Source: Kiloniella laminariae (GTDB lineage: Bacteria; Pseudomonadota; Alphaproteobacteria; Kiloniellales; Kiloniellaceae). Taken from it: a DNA stretch of 64,000 nucleotides. A program made the translations under genes and the position numbers. The DNA lies in assembly GCF_027214005.1 (NCBI RefSeq), contig NZ_JAPWGY010000003.1:372001-436000 (forward strand), read 5' to 3'. Below are positions 36,516 through 46,231 of this stretch, piece after piece. Position 1 is the stretch's first letter. Each line of letters starts with the position of its first letter. A model generated the notes under the pieces. That model was not told the origin of the DNA and made no database searches. It was given only the letters and a program-made list of their open reading frames with translations.

Positions 36516-37007
36516 GTGAAGCGGGAACCTCCACTCTCCGCGTTTGACGCGACCCCTGGTGAAATTCTTTGGATAGAGACGGCGCATGCTGAAGTGTTGG
36601 CGTTGCTCCATCAAGGCAGTTTCGCGGAGGGGAGCTGGAGCAGAGATTCTTTTTCTCGAATACTTGAGTTACCGACAAGCAAGGGTCTGATTTATTGTGT
36701 CGAAAAAGTTCCTGCCGGCTTTGTTCTATGGCAGAGGTCGCTGGATGAGGCAGAGATATTGACGTTTTGTGTTGACCGCAAGTGGCGTCGAAAAGGTGTT
36801 TCTCGCTTGTTGATTGCTGCGATGTTGGAAGATGCAAGTCAATCAGAAGTATGCAAATTTTTTCTGGAAGTTGCTGCAGATAATTACCCGGCTATTTCAC
36901 TTTATTTGAGCTCAGGATTTACGGAAATTGGTCGTCGTCCCAAATATTATCAGCGTGAGGGCGGAAAATCTGCAGATGCACTTGTCATGCAACTTGAAAA
37001 TTTCTGA
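36516..37007 (+). CDS. rimI: Ribosomal-protein-alanine N-acetyltransferase RimI-like
   Basis: GNAT acetyltransferase of 163 residues. GTG 36516 lies two bases after the tsaB stop, with AGGGA upstream. The acetyl-CoA loop reads VDRKWRRKGVSRLLIAAML and the C-terminal VAADNYPAISLYLSSGFTEIGRR is standard for RimI, which acetylates ribosomal protein S18. The longer in-frame form starting at 36393 overlaps tsaB and is rejected. Confidence 0.9.
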   Translation: MKREPPLSAFDATPGEILWIETAHAEVLALLHQGSFAEGSWSRDSFSRILELPTSKGLIYCVEKVPAGFVLWQRSLDEAEILTFCVDRKWRRKGVSRLLIAAMLEDASQSEVCKFFLEVAADNYPAISLYLSSGFTEIGRRPKYYQREGGKSADALVMQLENF

Positions 37008-37174
37008 TTTTTGTCACTTTTTTATATATATGATTTAAATCGCAATAAATAGTTGGATTTCTCCCTTGTAATTTTATGTAAATGACTTTAATTCGCTAGG
37101 TGACAAGTTATTCGACGCACAGTAATTGCGTAAAAAAACAAGACAACCTTAGATCTGGAAAGAACAGTCATACG

Positions 37175-37594
37175 ATGTCTGAAGATAAATCCTCAATGGA
37201 ACTTGTGGAGCTGACAACACGGCTTGTGGCTGCACATGTTACCAATAATTCTGTTGCTATGGCTGATTTACCGCAATTAATCCGCGAAGTTCACAGCACC
37301 CTTGTGTCATTGGGAGATGAAGAGCGGAAAGAGCCCGAGCGCCCGATGCCGGCGATTTCGATTAAAAAGTCGATTACCCCGGAATTTATTATTTGCCTCG
37401 AAGATGGCAAAAAACTCAAAATGTTGAAACGCCATCTGAAAACGGCTTACAACATGACACCGGAAGAATATCGGGAGCGCTGGGGCCTGCCACAGGACTA
37501 TCCGATGGTCGCACCAAATTATGCCAAGCAGCGCAGTTCTCTGGCCAAGCAGATCGGGCTCGGTACCCGGTCCAATCGGTCCAGTGACAAATAA
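37175..37594 (+). CDS. mucR: MucR/Ros-family transcriptional regulator
   Basis: A 139-residue zinc-finger-like regulator controlling exopolysaccharide, motility and cell-cycle genes in relatives. The finger reads ICLEDGKKLKMLKRHLKTAY: Cys74, Asp77 and His87 are kept but the usual fourth ligand (His in Ros-like LMTHY) is Ala91, which may weaken Zn binding; similar substitutions occur in Rhodospirillales. The C-terminus is the conserved GLPQDYPMVAPNYAKQRS. The start at 37175 (MSEDKSS) is favoured over 37100. Confidence 0.92.
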   Translation: MSEDKSSMELVELTTRLVAAHVTNNSVAMADLPQLIREVHSTLVSLGDEERKEPERPMPAISIKKSITPEFIICLEDGKKLKMLKRHLKTAYNMTPEEYRERWGLPQDYPMVAPNYAKQRSSLAKQIGLGTRSNRSSDK

Positions 37595-37618
37595 ATCGTT
37601 TATGATGCATTTTTCTTG

Positions 37619-37658
37619 AAAAAAGCGCTGCTGGGTGTTTGCCGAGCAGCGCTTTTTT
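37619..37658 (+). terminator. Intrinsic terminator after mucR
   Basis: AAAAGCGCTGCT (37621-37632) pairs with AGCAGCGCTTTT (37645-37656), 12-base loop, followed by TT. Strong, and the next gene starts 45 bases later on the same strand. Confidence 0.88.
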
Positions 37659-37702
37659 ATGTAATTTAGAATTATTCAAAAATTACGACATCTTGGGTTC
37701 CC

Positions 37703-38125
37703 ATGACATCAAAACTGGAAGTTCTTTGTGCTGAAAAAGGTTTGAAGATGACGGAGCAGCGTAAGGTTATTGCGCGAGTCTTGTCAGATTCTACAGATCA
37801 CCCGGATGTGGAGCAGGTCTATCAGAGGGCATCGAATCTTGATTCTAAAATCTCGATCGCGACCGTTTATCGAACAGTAAAGCTGTTTGAAGAAGCCAAT
37901 ATTCTGGAGCGGCACGACTTCGGAGACGGGCGCGCCCGTTATGAAGAGGTCACCGAGCAAGATCATGATCACCTGATAGATGTCAATTCCGGCGAAGTTG
38001 TCGAATTTTCTGATGTGGAAATTCACGAACTTCTTAGTAAGATGGCGTCAAAGCTTGGTTATCGACTGGTCGATCACCGGTTGGAACTGTATGCTGTGCG
38101 TGAGGGCTGTCGCGAAATAAAATAG
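37703..38125 (+). CDS. fur: Fur-family metal-responsive regulator (Fur/Mur type)
   Basis: A 140-residue repressor. The winged helix (about 15-85) includes TVYRTVKLFEEANI; metal ligands His33, Glu81, His88 and His90 in the regulatory site are visible. The structural CxxC pair found in classical Fur (HLICLDCG) is replaced by HLIDVNSG, as in alphaproteobacterial Fur/Mur proteins that sense manganese or iron. Naming is therefore provisional. No Irr-type HHHH heme motif is present. Confidence 0.88.
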   Translation: MTSKLEVLCAEKGLKMTEQRKVIARVLSDSTDHPDVEQVYQRASNLDSKISIATVYRTVKLFEEANILERHDFGDGRARYEEVTEQDHDHLIDVNSGEVVEFSDVEIHELLSKMASKLGYRLVDHRLELYAVREGCREIK

Positions 38126-38184
38126 ACACAATTATCTGTCATGGTCCTTTCGATGTATAATTTGAACCATGAAAGAAATGGGAC

Positions 38185-39003
38185 ATGCTCGAGGAATTAG
38201 TGCGACCCGTTGATGTGACTGCTGGGTCTCTGACCATTCGTTTGGCGGAAACCGAGCGAGAAATTCTGGCTGCCCAAAATCTGCGATACAATATTTTCTA
38301 TAACGAGATGTCCGCGCGGCCGACGGATGAGATGCGTGTGGCCGAAAGGGACTTTGACAGTTTTGATCCCTTTTGTGATCACCTGCTTGTCTTTGATAAT
38401 GAGTGCGGCTCAGGGCCTGATGCGGTTGTCGGGACCTATAGAGTGATGCGACGAACCGGTGCAGCGGCTCGCGGACAATTTTATTCCATAGACGAATTTG
38501 ATATTGGCAAGCTGCTGGATTTTCCTGGCGAGGTCCTGGAACTTGGGCGGTCTTGTATCAGCATGGATTATCGTCGTGGTTCGACAATGCAGCTGTTGTG
38601 GCGTGGCATTGCCCAGTATGTCTTTGCCTATGATGTTAAATATATGTTTGGTTGCGCGAGTCTTGAGGGCACAGACCCAACAGACCTGAAACTGCCCCTA
38701 GCCTATCTGTACCACAACCATCTTGCTGATCCCGAGATTCGTCCCCGGGCCCTGCCTGATCGATATGTCTCGATGGATCTTTTACCTGCGCAGGATCTGG
38801 ATCCCCGTCAGGCCCTGAGAACTTTGCCTCCGCTGATCAAGGGGTACCTCAGACTGGGGGGCGTCATTGGAGATGGTGCAGTCGTTGATGAACAGTTTGG
38901 TACAACAGATGTTTGCGTTATTGTTGAGACCAGCAATGTAACCGATAAATATTATAACCATTACCGTCGAGAAGCCGAAGGTGCAGCGGGCCAGGTGAAC
39001 TGA
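38185..39003 (+). CDS. olsB: Ornithine lipid acyltransferase OlsB
   Basis: GNAT-fold enzyme transferring a 3-hydroxyacyl group from ACP to ornithine, giving lyso-ornithine lipid. The 272-residue protein has the OlsB-type core: LRYNIFYNEM, VGTYRVMRR, LELGRSCI and the later LKLPLAYLYHNHLADPE. It is followed after one base by olsA, so both ornithine-lipid steps are encoded together. Ornithine lipids replace phospholipids under phosphate limitation in many alphaproteobacteria. Confidence 0.92.
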   Translation: MLEELVRPVDVTAGSLTIRLAETEREILAAQNLRYNIFYNEMSARPTDEMRVAERDFDSFDPFCDHLLVFDNECGSGPDAVVGTYRVMRRTGAAARGQFYSIDEFDIGKLLDFPGEVLELGRSCISMDYRRGSTMQLLWRGIAQYVFAYDVKYMFGCASLEGTDPTDLKLPLAYLYHNHLADPEIRPRALPDRYVSMDLLPAQDLDPRQALRTLPPLIKGYLRLGGVIGDGAVVDEQFGTTDVCVIVETSNVTDKYYNHYRREAEGAAGQVN

Positions 39004-39004
39004 C

Positions 39005-39841
39005 ATGCCCGATATTGCTGTTGCTTCTGGCTTGGGATCAGGGTTCAGGGCGATGCGGCGGCTGTTCGCCTATGTCGTTTTTACGTTCAGCCTGATTCCG
39101 TTGCAGGCGCTGTTGCTGCTGCTCCGCCTTCCCGGCCGCTACAAACTGCCCCTCTGGTATCACAAGGCAAGCTGTCATCTGACAGGGGTGCAGGTTATTG
39201 CCCGGGGACAGCCCAGCACGCGACGTCCGACCCTTTTTGTGTCCAATCACGTTTCGTATCTTGATATTTCGGTGTTGGGAAGTCTGATCGATGGACACTT
39301 TGTTGCAAAATCAGAAGTAAGTGGCTGGCCGCTCTTTGGGCTTCTGGCAAAGCTGTCCGGGACTGTCTTTATCCAGCGCCGTAGGCACAAGGCCGGAGAG
39401 AACCGTGACGACATGTTGCGCAAGCTCGGGGGCGGGAGAGATCTTATCCTTTTTCCCGAGGGAACCTCCAGCGATGGCCAGCGTGTACTCCCCTTTAAAT
39501 CGGCGCTGTTTTCTGTTGCCCAGATCCTGGGGGACGATAGGCCCTTGCTGGTTCAGCCAATCTCCATTACATACACCCGTTTGGATGGTATGCCGATGGG
39601 CCGATTGTGGCGACCTTTCTATGCCTGGTATGGGGATATGGAGCTGCCCGGTCATTTATGGCATGCACTGGCTATGGGAAATCTGACTGTCGAGGTCGAG
39701 TTTCTCGAGCCGGTAGAGGTAAGTGCCTTTGCAAATCGAAAAGATCTGGCAATGCACTGTCATGCGGCTGTTTCGCGTGGTGTATCCAGCGCCTTGACAG
39801 GGCATCGGTTCCGCATAGCTTCTGATCCCAACAAGTGGTAA
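39005..39841 (+). CDS. olsA: Lyso-ornithine lipid O-acyltransferase OlsA
   Basis: PlsC-type membrane acyltransferase that completes ornithine lipid. Catalytic H-X4-D motif NHVSYLD (His82, Asp87) and glycerophosphate-type FPEGTS (150-155) are intact. An N-terminal hydrophobic segment (about 21-41) anchors it. The start is one base beyond the olsB stop. The general PlsC family also includes phosphatidic acid synthases, but the context favours OlsA. Confidence 0.88.
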   Translation: MPDIAVASGLGSGFRAMRRLFAYVVFTFSLIPLQALLLLLRLPGRYKLPLWYHKASCHLTGVQVIARGQPSTRRPTLFVSNHVSYLDISVLGSLIDGHFVAKSEVSGWPLFGLLAKLSGTVFIQRRRHKAGENRDDMLRKLGGGRDLILFPEGTSSDGQRVLPFKSALFSVAQILGDDRPLLVQPISITYTRLDGMPMGRLWRPFYAWYGDMELPGHLWHALAMGNLTVEVEFLEPVEVSAFANRKDLAMHCHAAVSRGVSSALTGHRFRIASDPNKW

Positions 39842-39899
39842 TCTAAACGAAGTGTTGCGCGCTGCACCAGGTACCGACAGTCGTGTAACACCAGGCTGA

Positions 39900-41318
39900 A
39901 TGGTAACATTGGTGGCAAAAAAACTTTATATCAAGACCTATGGCTGTCAGATGAACGTCTATGACACTGTTCGGATGACAGATGTGTTGACCCCTTTGGG
40001 ATACAAAACCGTGGATAGCCCCGAGGGTGCTGACATGGTGATCCTCAATACCTGCCATATTCGCGAAAAGGCTTCGGAGAAGGTATTTTCCGAACTCGGG
40101 TTGCTCCGTCGGATGAAAGACAAGCGGGAAGCTGCAGGTGAGCGCATGCTGATCGGTGTGGCTGGCTGTGTCGCCCAGGCTGAAGGGGAGGAAATTCTTC
40201 GCCGGGTCAAGCAGGTTGATATGGTATTTGGCCCCCAGACCTATCATCGTTTGCCGGAAATGGTGACGCAAGCTCTGGGGAATACGAGCGGGCGTGGCAT
40301 TTCGGATACAGATTTCCCGGTTGAATCGAAATTCGATTTTCTGCCGGAAGAGAGCAACCATCAAGGTCCTGCTGCTTTTCTGTCGGTACAGGAAGGCTGT
40401 GACAAATTCTGTACCTTCTGCGTTGTTCCCTATACCCGCGGTGCCGAGTTTTCCAGGCCCGTTGCCTCCATTCTTGAGGAGGCCCGGCGACTGGTTGCGA
40501 ATGGAACCCGTGAGATTACCTTGCTGGGGCAGAATGTGAATGGTTTCCACGGGGAAGCGCCGGATGGCAGTAACTGGAAACTTGGCCGCTTGTTGAGAGA
40601 GCTTGCCGAGATCGACGGCCTGGGCAGGTTGCGCTATACCACATCGCACCCCAATGACATGGATGATGAACTGATTGCCACCCATGCTGATCTGGCCTCT
40701 TTGATGCCTTATATGCATTTGCCGATTCAGAGTGGTTCAGATCGCATACTGGAGATGATGAATCGCAAGCACACTGCGGATAAGTATCGAAAGATTATCG
40801 ATAAACTCCGCACGGCTGTACCGGGACTGTCGCTTTCGTCTGATTTTATCGTGGGCTTCCCGGGAGAAACAGATCAGGATTTTGCCGACACCCTGCGTCT
40901 GGTGACCGATGTCAGTTATGCGCAGTCCTATTCCTTCAAATATAGTCCCCGTCCGGGAACTCCTGCGGCCGGTATCGAGGCTCAGGTTCCCGAGGATGTG
41001 AAATCAAGACGCCTTGCAATGTTGCAAGAGCTTCTGAGTGCACAGCATCTGGCATTCAATCAGGGAACTGTCGGGAAAACACTTTCAGTTCTCCTGGAGC
41101 GCAAAGGACGCGCAGAAAACCAGTTGGGAGGTCGCAGTCCTTACATGCAATCTGTGTTCGTCAAGGCTCCAGAGCGTCTTATGGGGCAAGTTGTTGATGT
41201 AAAAATTGAAACTGCCAATCCAAACTCATTGACCGGGACGGTTGTAACAGGTGACTATGAGAATGTGGGGGCGCAGGCCGCTAATTTGACAGGAACCGGA
41301 ATGGAGGTACGCATTTGA
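39900..41318 (+). CDS. miaB: tRNA-2-methylthio-N6-dimethylallyladenosine synthase MiaB
   Basis: Radical-SAM methylthiotransferase acting on A37 of tRNAs. The N-terminal UPF0004 domain holds cluster cysteines Cys16, Cys52 and Cys90; the radical-SAM motif C-x3-C-x2-C is at Cys167, Cys171, Cys174 (CDKFCTFC). A C-terminal TRAM domain follows. The 472-residue length is normal. The stop codon overlaps the TTG start of phoH, giving a translationally coupled chain miaB-phoH-ybeY-corC-lnt. Confidence 0.96.
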   Translation: MVTLVAKKLYIKTYGCQMNVYDTVRMTDVLTPLGYKTVDSPEGADMVILNTCHIREKASEKVFSELGLLRRMKDKREAAGERMLIGVAGCVAQAEGEEILRRVKQVDMVFGPQTYHRLPEMVTQALGNTSGRGISDTDFPVESKFDFLPEESNHQGPAAFLSVQEGCDKFCTFCVVPYTRGAEFSRPVASILEEARRLVANGTREITLLGQNVNGFHGEAPDGSNWKLGRLLRELAEIDGLGRLRYTTSHPNDMDDELIATHADLASLMPYMHLPIQSGSDRILEMMNRKHTADKYRKIIDKLRTAVPGLSLSSDFIVGFPGETDQDFADTLRLVTDVSYAQSYSFKYSPRPGTPAAGIEAQVPEDVKSRRLAMLQELLSAQHLAFNQGTVGKTLSVLLERKGRAENQLGGRSPYMQSVFVKAPERLMGQVVDVKIETANPNSLTGTVVTGDYENVGAQAANLTGTGMEVRI

Positions 41319-42358
41319 TTTCCAGAGCGCGCAACGGACAGTCTAACCGCGATGCCAGGCAGAATAAACATCTGGAATTCGCCGATAACAGTCTTCTTCC
41401 CATGCTTTACGGGGAGCATGACCAGCACCTGCTCCAGTTGGAACAGCAATTGGGAGTTAGTCTTGCCTCCAGAGGCAATCAGGTTTCGATTAGTGGTGAC
41501 AAGGACTCCGTAGCGACAGCCCGTGTTGTCCTGAAGGCGCTTTATGAACGTTTGCAAAAAGGGCTTGAGGTGGGCGGTGGTGACGTTGATGCCGTGGTTC
41601 GTATGGCACAGATGACGCCTGATGTCGAAGAGACTGAAAAGGCCGTCGAGTCTACGCATGGTGACGAGCTGGCAATCATAACCCGCAAACGCCGGTTGAA
41701 TCCCCGATCTCCAGGACAGGCGGCCTATATCAAGGCCATGCAGCGTCATGAACTGGTGTTTGGTATCGGTCCGGCGGGAACAGGCAAAACCTATATGGCT
41801 GTTGCCTATGGCGTTTCTTTGCTTCTCAGCGGAGAAGTCGAACGGATTATTCTCTCCCGTCCAGCGGTTGAAGCCGGGGAGCGACTAGGCTTTCTGCCTG
41901 GAGATATGAAGGACAAAGTCGATCCTTACCTCAGGCCGCTCTATGATGCCCTGCATGATATGCTGCCGTCGGATCAGGTGAGCAGTCGCCTGGAGCATGG
42001 TGAGATCGAGATTGCTCCTCTCGCTTTTATGCGCGGGCGCACCCTCTCCAATGCCTTTGTCATTCTGGACGAAGCCCAGAACACCACGCCCGTTCAGATG
42101 AAAATGTTTTTGACACGGCTTGGCGAAAACAGCCGGATGGTTGTTACCGGGGATCTCTCGCAGGTTGACTTGCCCAAAGGCCAGCCTTCAGGGTTACGGG
42201 ATGCCTCTGAGACACTCGCCAACCTTGATGAGGTTACTTTTGTCCAGTTTTCTCATGCCGATATTGTCCGCCACAAGCTGGTGACAAAGATTGTCCGGGC
42301 TTATGACACAAGAGAAAAGGCCGGAGAGGCTAAAGAAAGAGATTTTTTTGATGGGTGA
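41315..42358 (+). CDS. phoH: PhoH-family ATPase (YbeZ)
   Basis: Cytoplasmic P-loop ATPase of 347 residues with GPAGTGKT (152-159) and Walker [10 protein letters not shown]. It starts at TTG 41315, strongly supported by GGAGG seven bases upstream, and overlaps the miaB stop by four bases. YbeZ works with YbeY in rRNA maturation in E. coli; the order miaB-ybeZ-ybeY-ybeX(corC)-lnt is the same here. Confidence 0.93.
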   Translation: MISRARNGQSNRDARQNKHLEFADNSLLPMLYGEHDQHLLQLEQQLGVSLASRGNQVSISGDKDSVATARVVLKALYERLQKGLEVGGGDVDAVVRMAQMTPDVEETEKAVESTHGDELAIITRKRRLNPRSPGQAAYIKAMQRHELVFGIGPAGTGKTYMAVAYGVSLLLSGEVERIILSRPAVEAGERLGFLPGDMKDKVDPYLRPLYDALHDMLPSDQVSSRLEHGEIEIAPLAFMRGRTLSNAFVILDEAQNTTPVQMKMFLTRLGENSRMVVTGDLSQVDLPKGQPSGLRDASETLANLDEVTFVQFSHADIVRHKLVTKIVRAYDTREKAGEAKERDFFDG

Positions 42359-42396
42359 TGTTCCCTCCCTGCAATTCGTATTGCGGAGATTTACAG

Positions 42397-43008
42397 GTGC
42401 GTGACCTTGAAAGCTGTGCTGATCAGGATGAGGATCTCGACAGTATTTTTACCGGAATTGATATCGGGATCAAACTGGAAGATCCATCCTGGGTCATTGA
42501 TCTGCCACACTGCCGCCCGCTCGTCCATCGTGCTGTAATGGCCACTTACGTTTTGGGCGGTTTTTCCGAGGAAGCGAGCAGTGTTGCGACAAGTAAAATT
42601 GTCAGCGCAGAGTTGTCTGTTGTTTTGTCGGATGATGCTTCTGTCCAGGTTCTGAACCGCAATTATCGTGGGAAAGACAAGGCGACCAATGTACTTTCCT
42701 TTGCGGCTCTTGATGATCCGGATGAGGAAGCCCTGGCGTTGCAGCGCGGGGTATTGTCGCTTGGGGATATCGTTTTGTCCCGCGAGACCTTGATCCGGGA
42801 AGCAAGCGACCAATCTAAGAGGCTGGAAGATCACTTTACCCATTTGCTGGTGCATGGTGTTTTGCATTTGCTGGGGTATGATCATCTGTCTGAAGATGAA
42901 GCCATTGAAATGGAAGGGCTGGAGGTGGATATCCTGAGCAGGCTTGGCGTTGCTGATCCTTATATGTTCGAGACAAGATCCCCTCAGAGTAGAGCAATAG
43001 ATGAGTGA
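42397..43008 (+). CDS. ybeY: Endoribonuclease YbeY
   Basis: Single-strand-specific metallo-RNase needed for 16S rRNA 3'-end processing and ribosome quality control. The zinc motif HGVLHLLGYDH is intact (His153, His157, His163 from GTG 42397). Three starts are possible: GTG 42355, ATG 42358 and GTG 42397; the last has GGAG eight bases upstream and is chosen, giving 203 residues. An N-terminal acidic tail (QDEDLD) precedes the typical core. Confidence 0.9.
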   Translation: MRDLESCADQDEDLDSIFTGIDIGIKLEDPSWVIDLPHCRPLVHRAVMATYVLGGFSEEASSVATSKIVSAELSVVLSDDASVQVLNRNYRGKDKATNVLSFAALDDPDEEALALQRGVLSLGDIVLSRETLIREASDQSKRLEDHFTHLLVHGVLHLLGYDHLSEDEAIEMEGLEVDILSRLGVADPYMFETRSPQSRAIDE

Positions 43009-43942
43009 GATATCAGGTAACGGAAAACCTGCGCGGGGCCAGGGGACAGAGACACCCTCAAATGGTGGTTTTCGCAGCTGGGTGAGCCGTACTTTCGGTT
43101 TCAAGAACGGCGATTCCTCTTTGCGGGAAACGATCGAGGAAATTATCGGCGAAATAGAAGAGAGCGAGGGAGAGACTGAATCTGCGACACCAATTGGTGC
43201 GGATGAGCGGATGATGCTTGGTAATATCCTCAAGCTCCGTCATCTTGCCTGTTCGGATGTTATGGTTCCGCGCGCTGATATTATTTCCGTAGATATTGAA
43301 ACGCCGATCAATGCGCTGATCGATGTCATGAGTGCAGCAGGTCATTCGCGTCTTCCTGTGTATCGGGGAACCCTGGATGATGTGGTCGGGATGGTTCATA
43401 TCAAGGACGTGCTTGAGTATTCAAAAGGAACACGAAACCCGAACCTTTCCAGTATTGTGCGTCGGGTTCTGATCATTGCCCCGTCCATGCGGGCGATTGA
43501 TCTGTTGCTCGAGATGAGAATGTCCCGGCTTCATATGGCGCTGATTGTCGACGAATTCGGCGGGATTGATGGTCTTGTCACGATCGAGGATCTGGTCGAG
43601 GAAATCGTGGGCGAGATTGAAGACGAGCACGATACAAACGAGGGGCCAAGATTTTACCCCCGTCCCGACGGATCTATTATTGCCGATGCCCGTTGCGAGA
43701 TCGTTGATCTTGAGGAGAAAATTGGAAATATCCTGACGGATCAAGAGCGGGAAGAAGATATTGATACGCTTGGCGGACTGGTCTTCTGGCTTGCAGATCG
43801 GATACCGGCGCGCGGTGAGTTGATTCTACATGAAGAAACCGGAATCAGTTTTGAGGTCATGGAAGCAGACCCCCGGCGGATCAAACGTTTGCGGATCTGG
43901 AAAAGCGGTCCGGTTTCAGCCGGAGAAACAGTAGAGGAATAG
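43001..43942 (+). CDS. corC: CorC/HlyC-family CBS-domain protein
   Basis: Homologue of YbeX/CorC, linked to magnesium/cobalt efflux and, recently, to ribosome biogenesis. The 313-residue soluble protein has two CBS domains (SDVMVPRADII, ALIVDEFGGIDGLVTIEDLVEEIVGEI) and a C-terminal CorC/HlyC FAD-type domain with DTLGGLVF. It overlaps ybeY by eight bases. There is no N-terminal DUF21 membrane region, as in YbeX. Confidence 0.93.
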   Translation: MSEISGNGKPARGQGTETPSNGGFRSWVSRTFGFKNGDSSLRETIEEIIGEIEESEGETESATPIGADERMMLGNILKLRHLACSDVMVPRADIISVDIETPINALIDVMSAAGHSRLPVYRGTLDDVVGMVHIKDVLEYSKGTRNPNLSSIVRRVLIIAPSMRAIDLLLEMRMSRLHMALIVDEFGGIDGLVTIEDLVEEIVGEIEDEHDTNEGPRFYPRPDGSIIADARCEIVDLEEKIGNILTDQEREEDIDTLGGLVFWLADRIPARGELILHEETGISFEVMEADPRRIKRLRIWKSGPVSAGETVEE

Positions 43943-43949
43943 CCCTGAT

Positions 43950-45566
43950 ATGATTTTTGCCCGGGGGTTGGCAGGTCTGTATGGCCTGAGCGCAAGAATT
44001 CAGGCTTTGGCAGGGTGGTCACGCTATCTCTTTGCTTTGGCTCTGGGGGCCATATCGGCGACGGCTTTCGCACCGCTTTTTATGGTTCCATTCCTGCTCC
44101 CTGCTTTTTGTGGCCTGCTCTGGTTGCTCAAGGGAGCGGAGAGCCCCAGGAAAGCGGCTCTGGTTGGCTGGGCTTTTGGGGCCGGGTATTTTGCGGTGGG
44201 ACTTTACTGGGTCGGGGCTGCTTTTCTGGTTAACAGTGCACGCCACGCATGGATCATGCCTTTTGCCATTGTTGCTTTGGCCGTCGGAATGGGATTGTTT
44301 CACGGGCTCGTAACGTATCTTTTGGCCAGAAGCAAAAGCAGAGGTGTGGAACAGGTTGTTGCCTTTGTAGCGATCTGGCTGTTGGTCGAGTGGCTCAGGT
44401 CCTGGATTTTCACCGGGTTTCCCTGGAATTTGCTTGGTGCTGTCTGGACTTTTTCGGATGGTATGTTGCAGCTGGCAAGTGTAACAGGGGTTTGGGGGTT
44501 GAGCGTCATTACCCTTTTGGCTGCTGCTGCTCCTGCGGTTCTTTTTGATGAAAAATCTTTAAATCTGGCCGAGCTTTCCCGCCGGGTTGCATTCGTTTTT
44601 ATTGCGCTGCTCCTGCCGCTGGTGGTTTGGGGGGGCGGGGTTTTGCGTCTCTCTATGGCACCCGTTGGTCCGGAAGCTTTTGTTCCAGACGTTACCTTGC
44701 GGCTGGTGCAGCCCAATATCAAACAGGCAGATAAATGGAAGCCGGAGCAGCGAGGGGATCATATTGTCCAGCAAATGGGGCTTTCTGCCGGGGAGGGGTT
44801 CAAGGAGGTCACTCATGTGATCTGGCCTGAAACGGCGGTTCCCTTTCTGCTTTCTTCCGACAAGGATTTGCGCACGGTTATTTCACGGATTGTCCCGCCG
44901 GGCGGCTTTCTGTTGACGGGTGCGCCACGCGTTGAAGAAGTGATCTTGCCCGAGGGAGAGGGCGTGGAGCGCAATTTTAAAAACTCGATCCACGCGCTTG
45001 ATCGGCGGGGAGAGATTGTTGCAACCTATGACAAGTTTCACTTGGTCCCCTTTGGTGAATACGTGCCGTTCAATTTCCTTTTTCGTTTTGCCAAGCTGAC
45101 TGTCGGGCAATCTGATTTTACACCTGGCCCTGGTCCCCGGACGTTGATCCTGCCAGGGCTGCCGCCAGTAAGCCCGCTGGTGTGTTATGAAATTATTTTC
45201 CCAGGGGCTGTGGTTGATAACGAGAACAGACCTGACTGGATTCTAAATCTGACCAATGATGGCTGGTTTGGTATTACCAGCGGGCCATATCAGCATCTTG
45301 GAATGACGCAACTCAGGGCTGTTGAAGAAGGCTTGCCCGTAATTCGCGTTGCGAATACCGGTGTCTCGGCATCGATCGATGCATATGGAAGGATAGTTGA
45401 AAGTGTTGATTTGGGGGGCAGAGGCGTTGTCGACTCCGGGTTGCCTGTAAAAACCCCGGAACGTACTGTATTTTCCCGGGTTGGTAATTTTTCGATCTTT
45501 TTTTTGTTGGTGGCTTTGTTGCTACCATTGGTAATCGGACGCTGGAAATTGCAAAATCGTAACTAA
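43950..45566 (+). CDS. lnt: Apolipoprotein N-acyltransferase Lnt
   Basis: Inner-membrane enzyme adding the third acyl chain to lipoproteins. About six to eight N-terminal membrane segments precede a periplasmic nitrilase domain with catalytic triad Glu294 (IWPETAV), Lys362 (TYDKFHLVPFGEY) and Cys412 (LVCYEIIF). A last hydrophobic segment lies near the C-terminus. The 538-residue length is normal. It follows corC after seven bases. Confidence 0.96.
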   Translation: MIFARGLAGLYGLSARIQALAGWSRYLFALALGAISATAFAPLFMVPFLLPAFCGLLWLLKGAESPRKAALVGWAFGAGYFAVGLYWVGAAFLVNSARHAWIMPFAIVALAVGMGLFHGLVTYLLARSKSRGVEQVVAFVAIWLLVEWLRSWIFTGFPWNLLGAVWTFSDGMLQLASVTGVWGLSVITLLAAAAPAVLFDEKSLNLAELSRRVAFVFIALLLPLVVWGGGVLRLSMAPVGPEAFVPDVTLRLVQPNIKQADKWKPEQRGDHIVQQMGLSAGEGFKEVTHVIWPETAVPFLLSSDKDLRTVISRIVPPGGFLLTGAPRVEEVILPEGEGVERNFKNSIHALDRRGEIVATYDKFHLVPFGEYVPFNFLFRFAKLTVGQSDFTPGPGPRTLILPGLPPVSPLVCYEIIFPGAVVDNENRPDWILNLTNDGWFGITSGPYQHLGMTQLRAVEEGLPVIRVANTGVSASIDAYGRIVESVDLGGRGVVDSGLPVKTPERTVFSRVGNFSIFFLLVALLLPLVIGRWKLQNRN

Positions 45567-45668
45567 TTGCTCTTTTTTATCGAAAAACAGTTGACTGCAT
45601 ACGATGGTATGTATCATGATGCTCGTATAGATGGTCGCTTGTGTCTGCAAAAAAGAGAGAGTTGTATA

Positions 45669-46151
45669 ATGGGTCTAGTTCAAGAAAAGGAACCGGTACG
45701 CGGCAAGGGAAAACCAAATCCCGTTGATGTTCACGTTGGAAGCCGCGTGCGTTTACGTCGTACACTCCTGGGCATGAGCCAGGAAAAATTGGGCGAAGCA
45801 ATCGGCTTAACCTTTCAGCAGGTGCAAAAATACGAACGTGGTGCGAACCGTGTTGGTGCAAGTCGTCTATATGACCTTGCCCGTGTGCTGGAAGTGCCTG
45901 TGGGATATTTTTTCGCCGACATGCCTGACGAGGTTGCTTCGCAGTCTCCGGTTCGTCTGCGGGAGATGAGTGAAGAGAAAATCGAGACTTTTGTGCATGA
46001 AGCCGATCCGATGGCAAAGCGTGAAACGCTTGAGTTGGTTCGTGCCTATTACAAAATTATTGACCCCCAGGTCCGCAAACGTTTGTTCGAAATGACCAAA
46101 GCCCTGGGTACTGCTGCCGAAGCTTCTGCAAACGAGGCTGCCGGGGCCTGA
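45669..46151 (+). CDS. XRE-family helix-turn-helix regulator
   Basis: A 160-residue protein. The Cro/C1-type helix-turn-helix lies at about residues 23-75 with [26 protein letters not shown]; this wording is typical of alphaproteobacterial regulators found before metK. The start at 45669 (MGLVQEKE) with GAGAG upstream is preferred; the open frame extends to 45567 but the extra residues are not protein-like. The C-terminal part is helical with an acidic/Ala-rich end and no known domain. A terminator follows. Confidence 0.88.
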   Translation: MGLVQEKEPVRGKGKPNPVDVHVGSRVRLRRTLLGMSQEKLGEAIGLTFQQVQKYERGANRVGASRLYDLARVLEVPVGYFFADMPDEVASQSPVRLREMSEEKIETFVHEADPMAKRETLELVRAYYKIIDPQVRKRLFEMTKALGTAAEASANEAAGA

Positions 46152-46179
46152 TTATCCCCTTTCTGGCAAAGATAGTTTG

Positions 46180-46217
46180 AAAAAACACCTCCGTTCTGTG
46201 TAATGGGGGTGTTTTTC
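46180..46217 (+). terminator. Terminator after the XRE regulator
   Basis: AAAAACACC (46181-46189) pairs with GGTGTTTTT (46208-46216) around an 18-base loop; the stem ends in a T-run. It separates the regulator from the metK leader. Confidence 0.75.
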
Positions 46218-46231
46218 CGTTGCGCTCTTGG

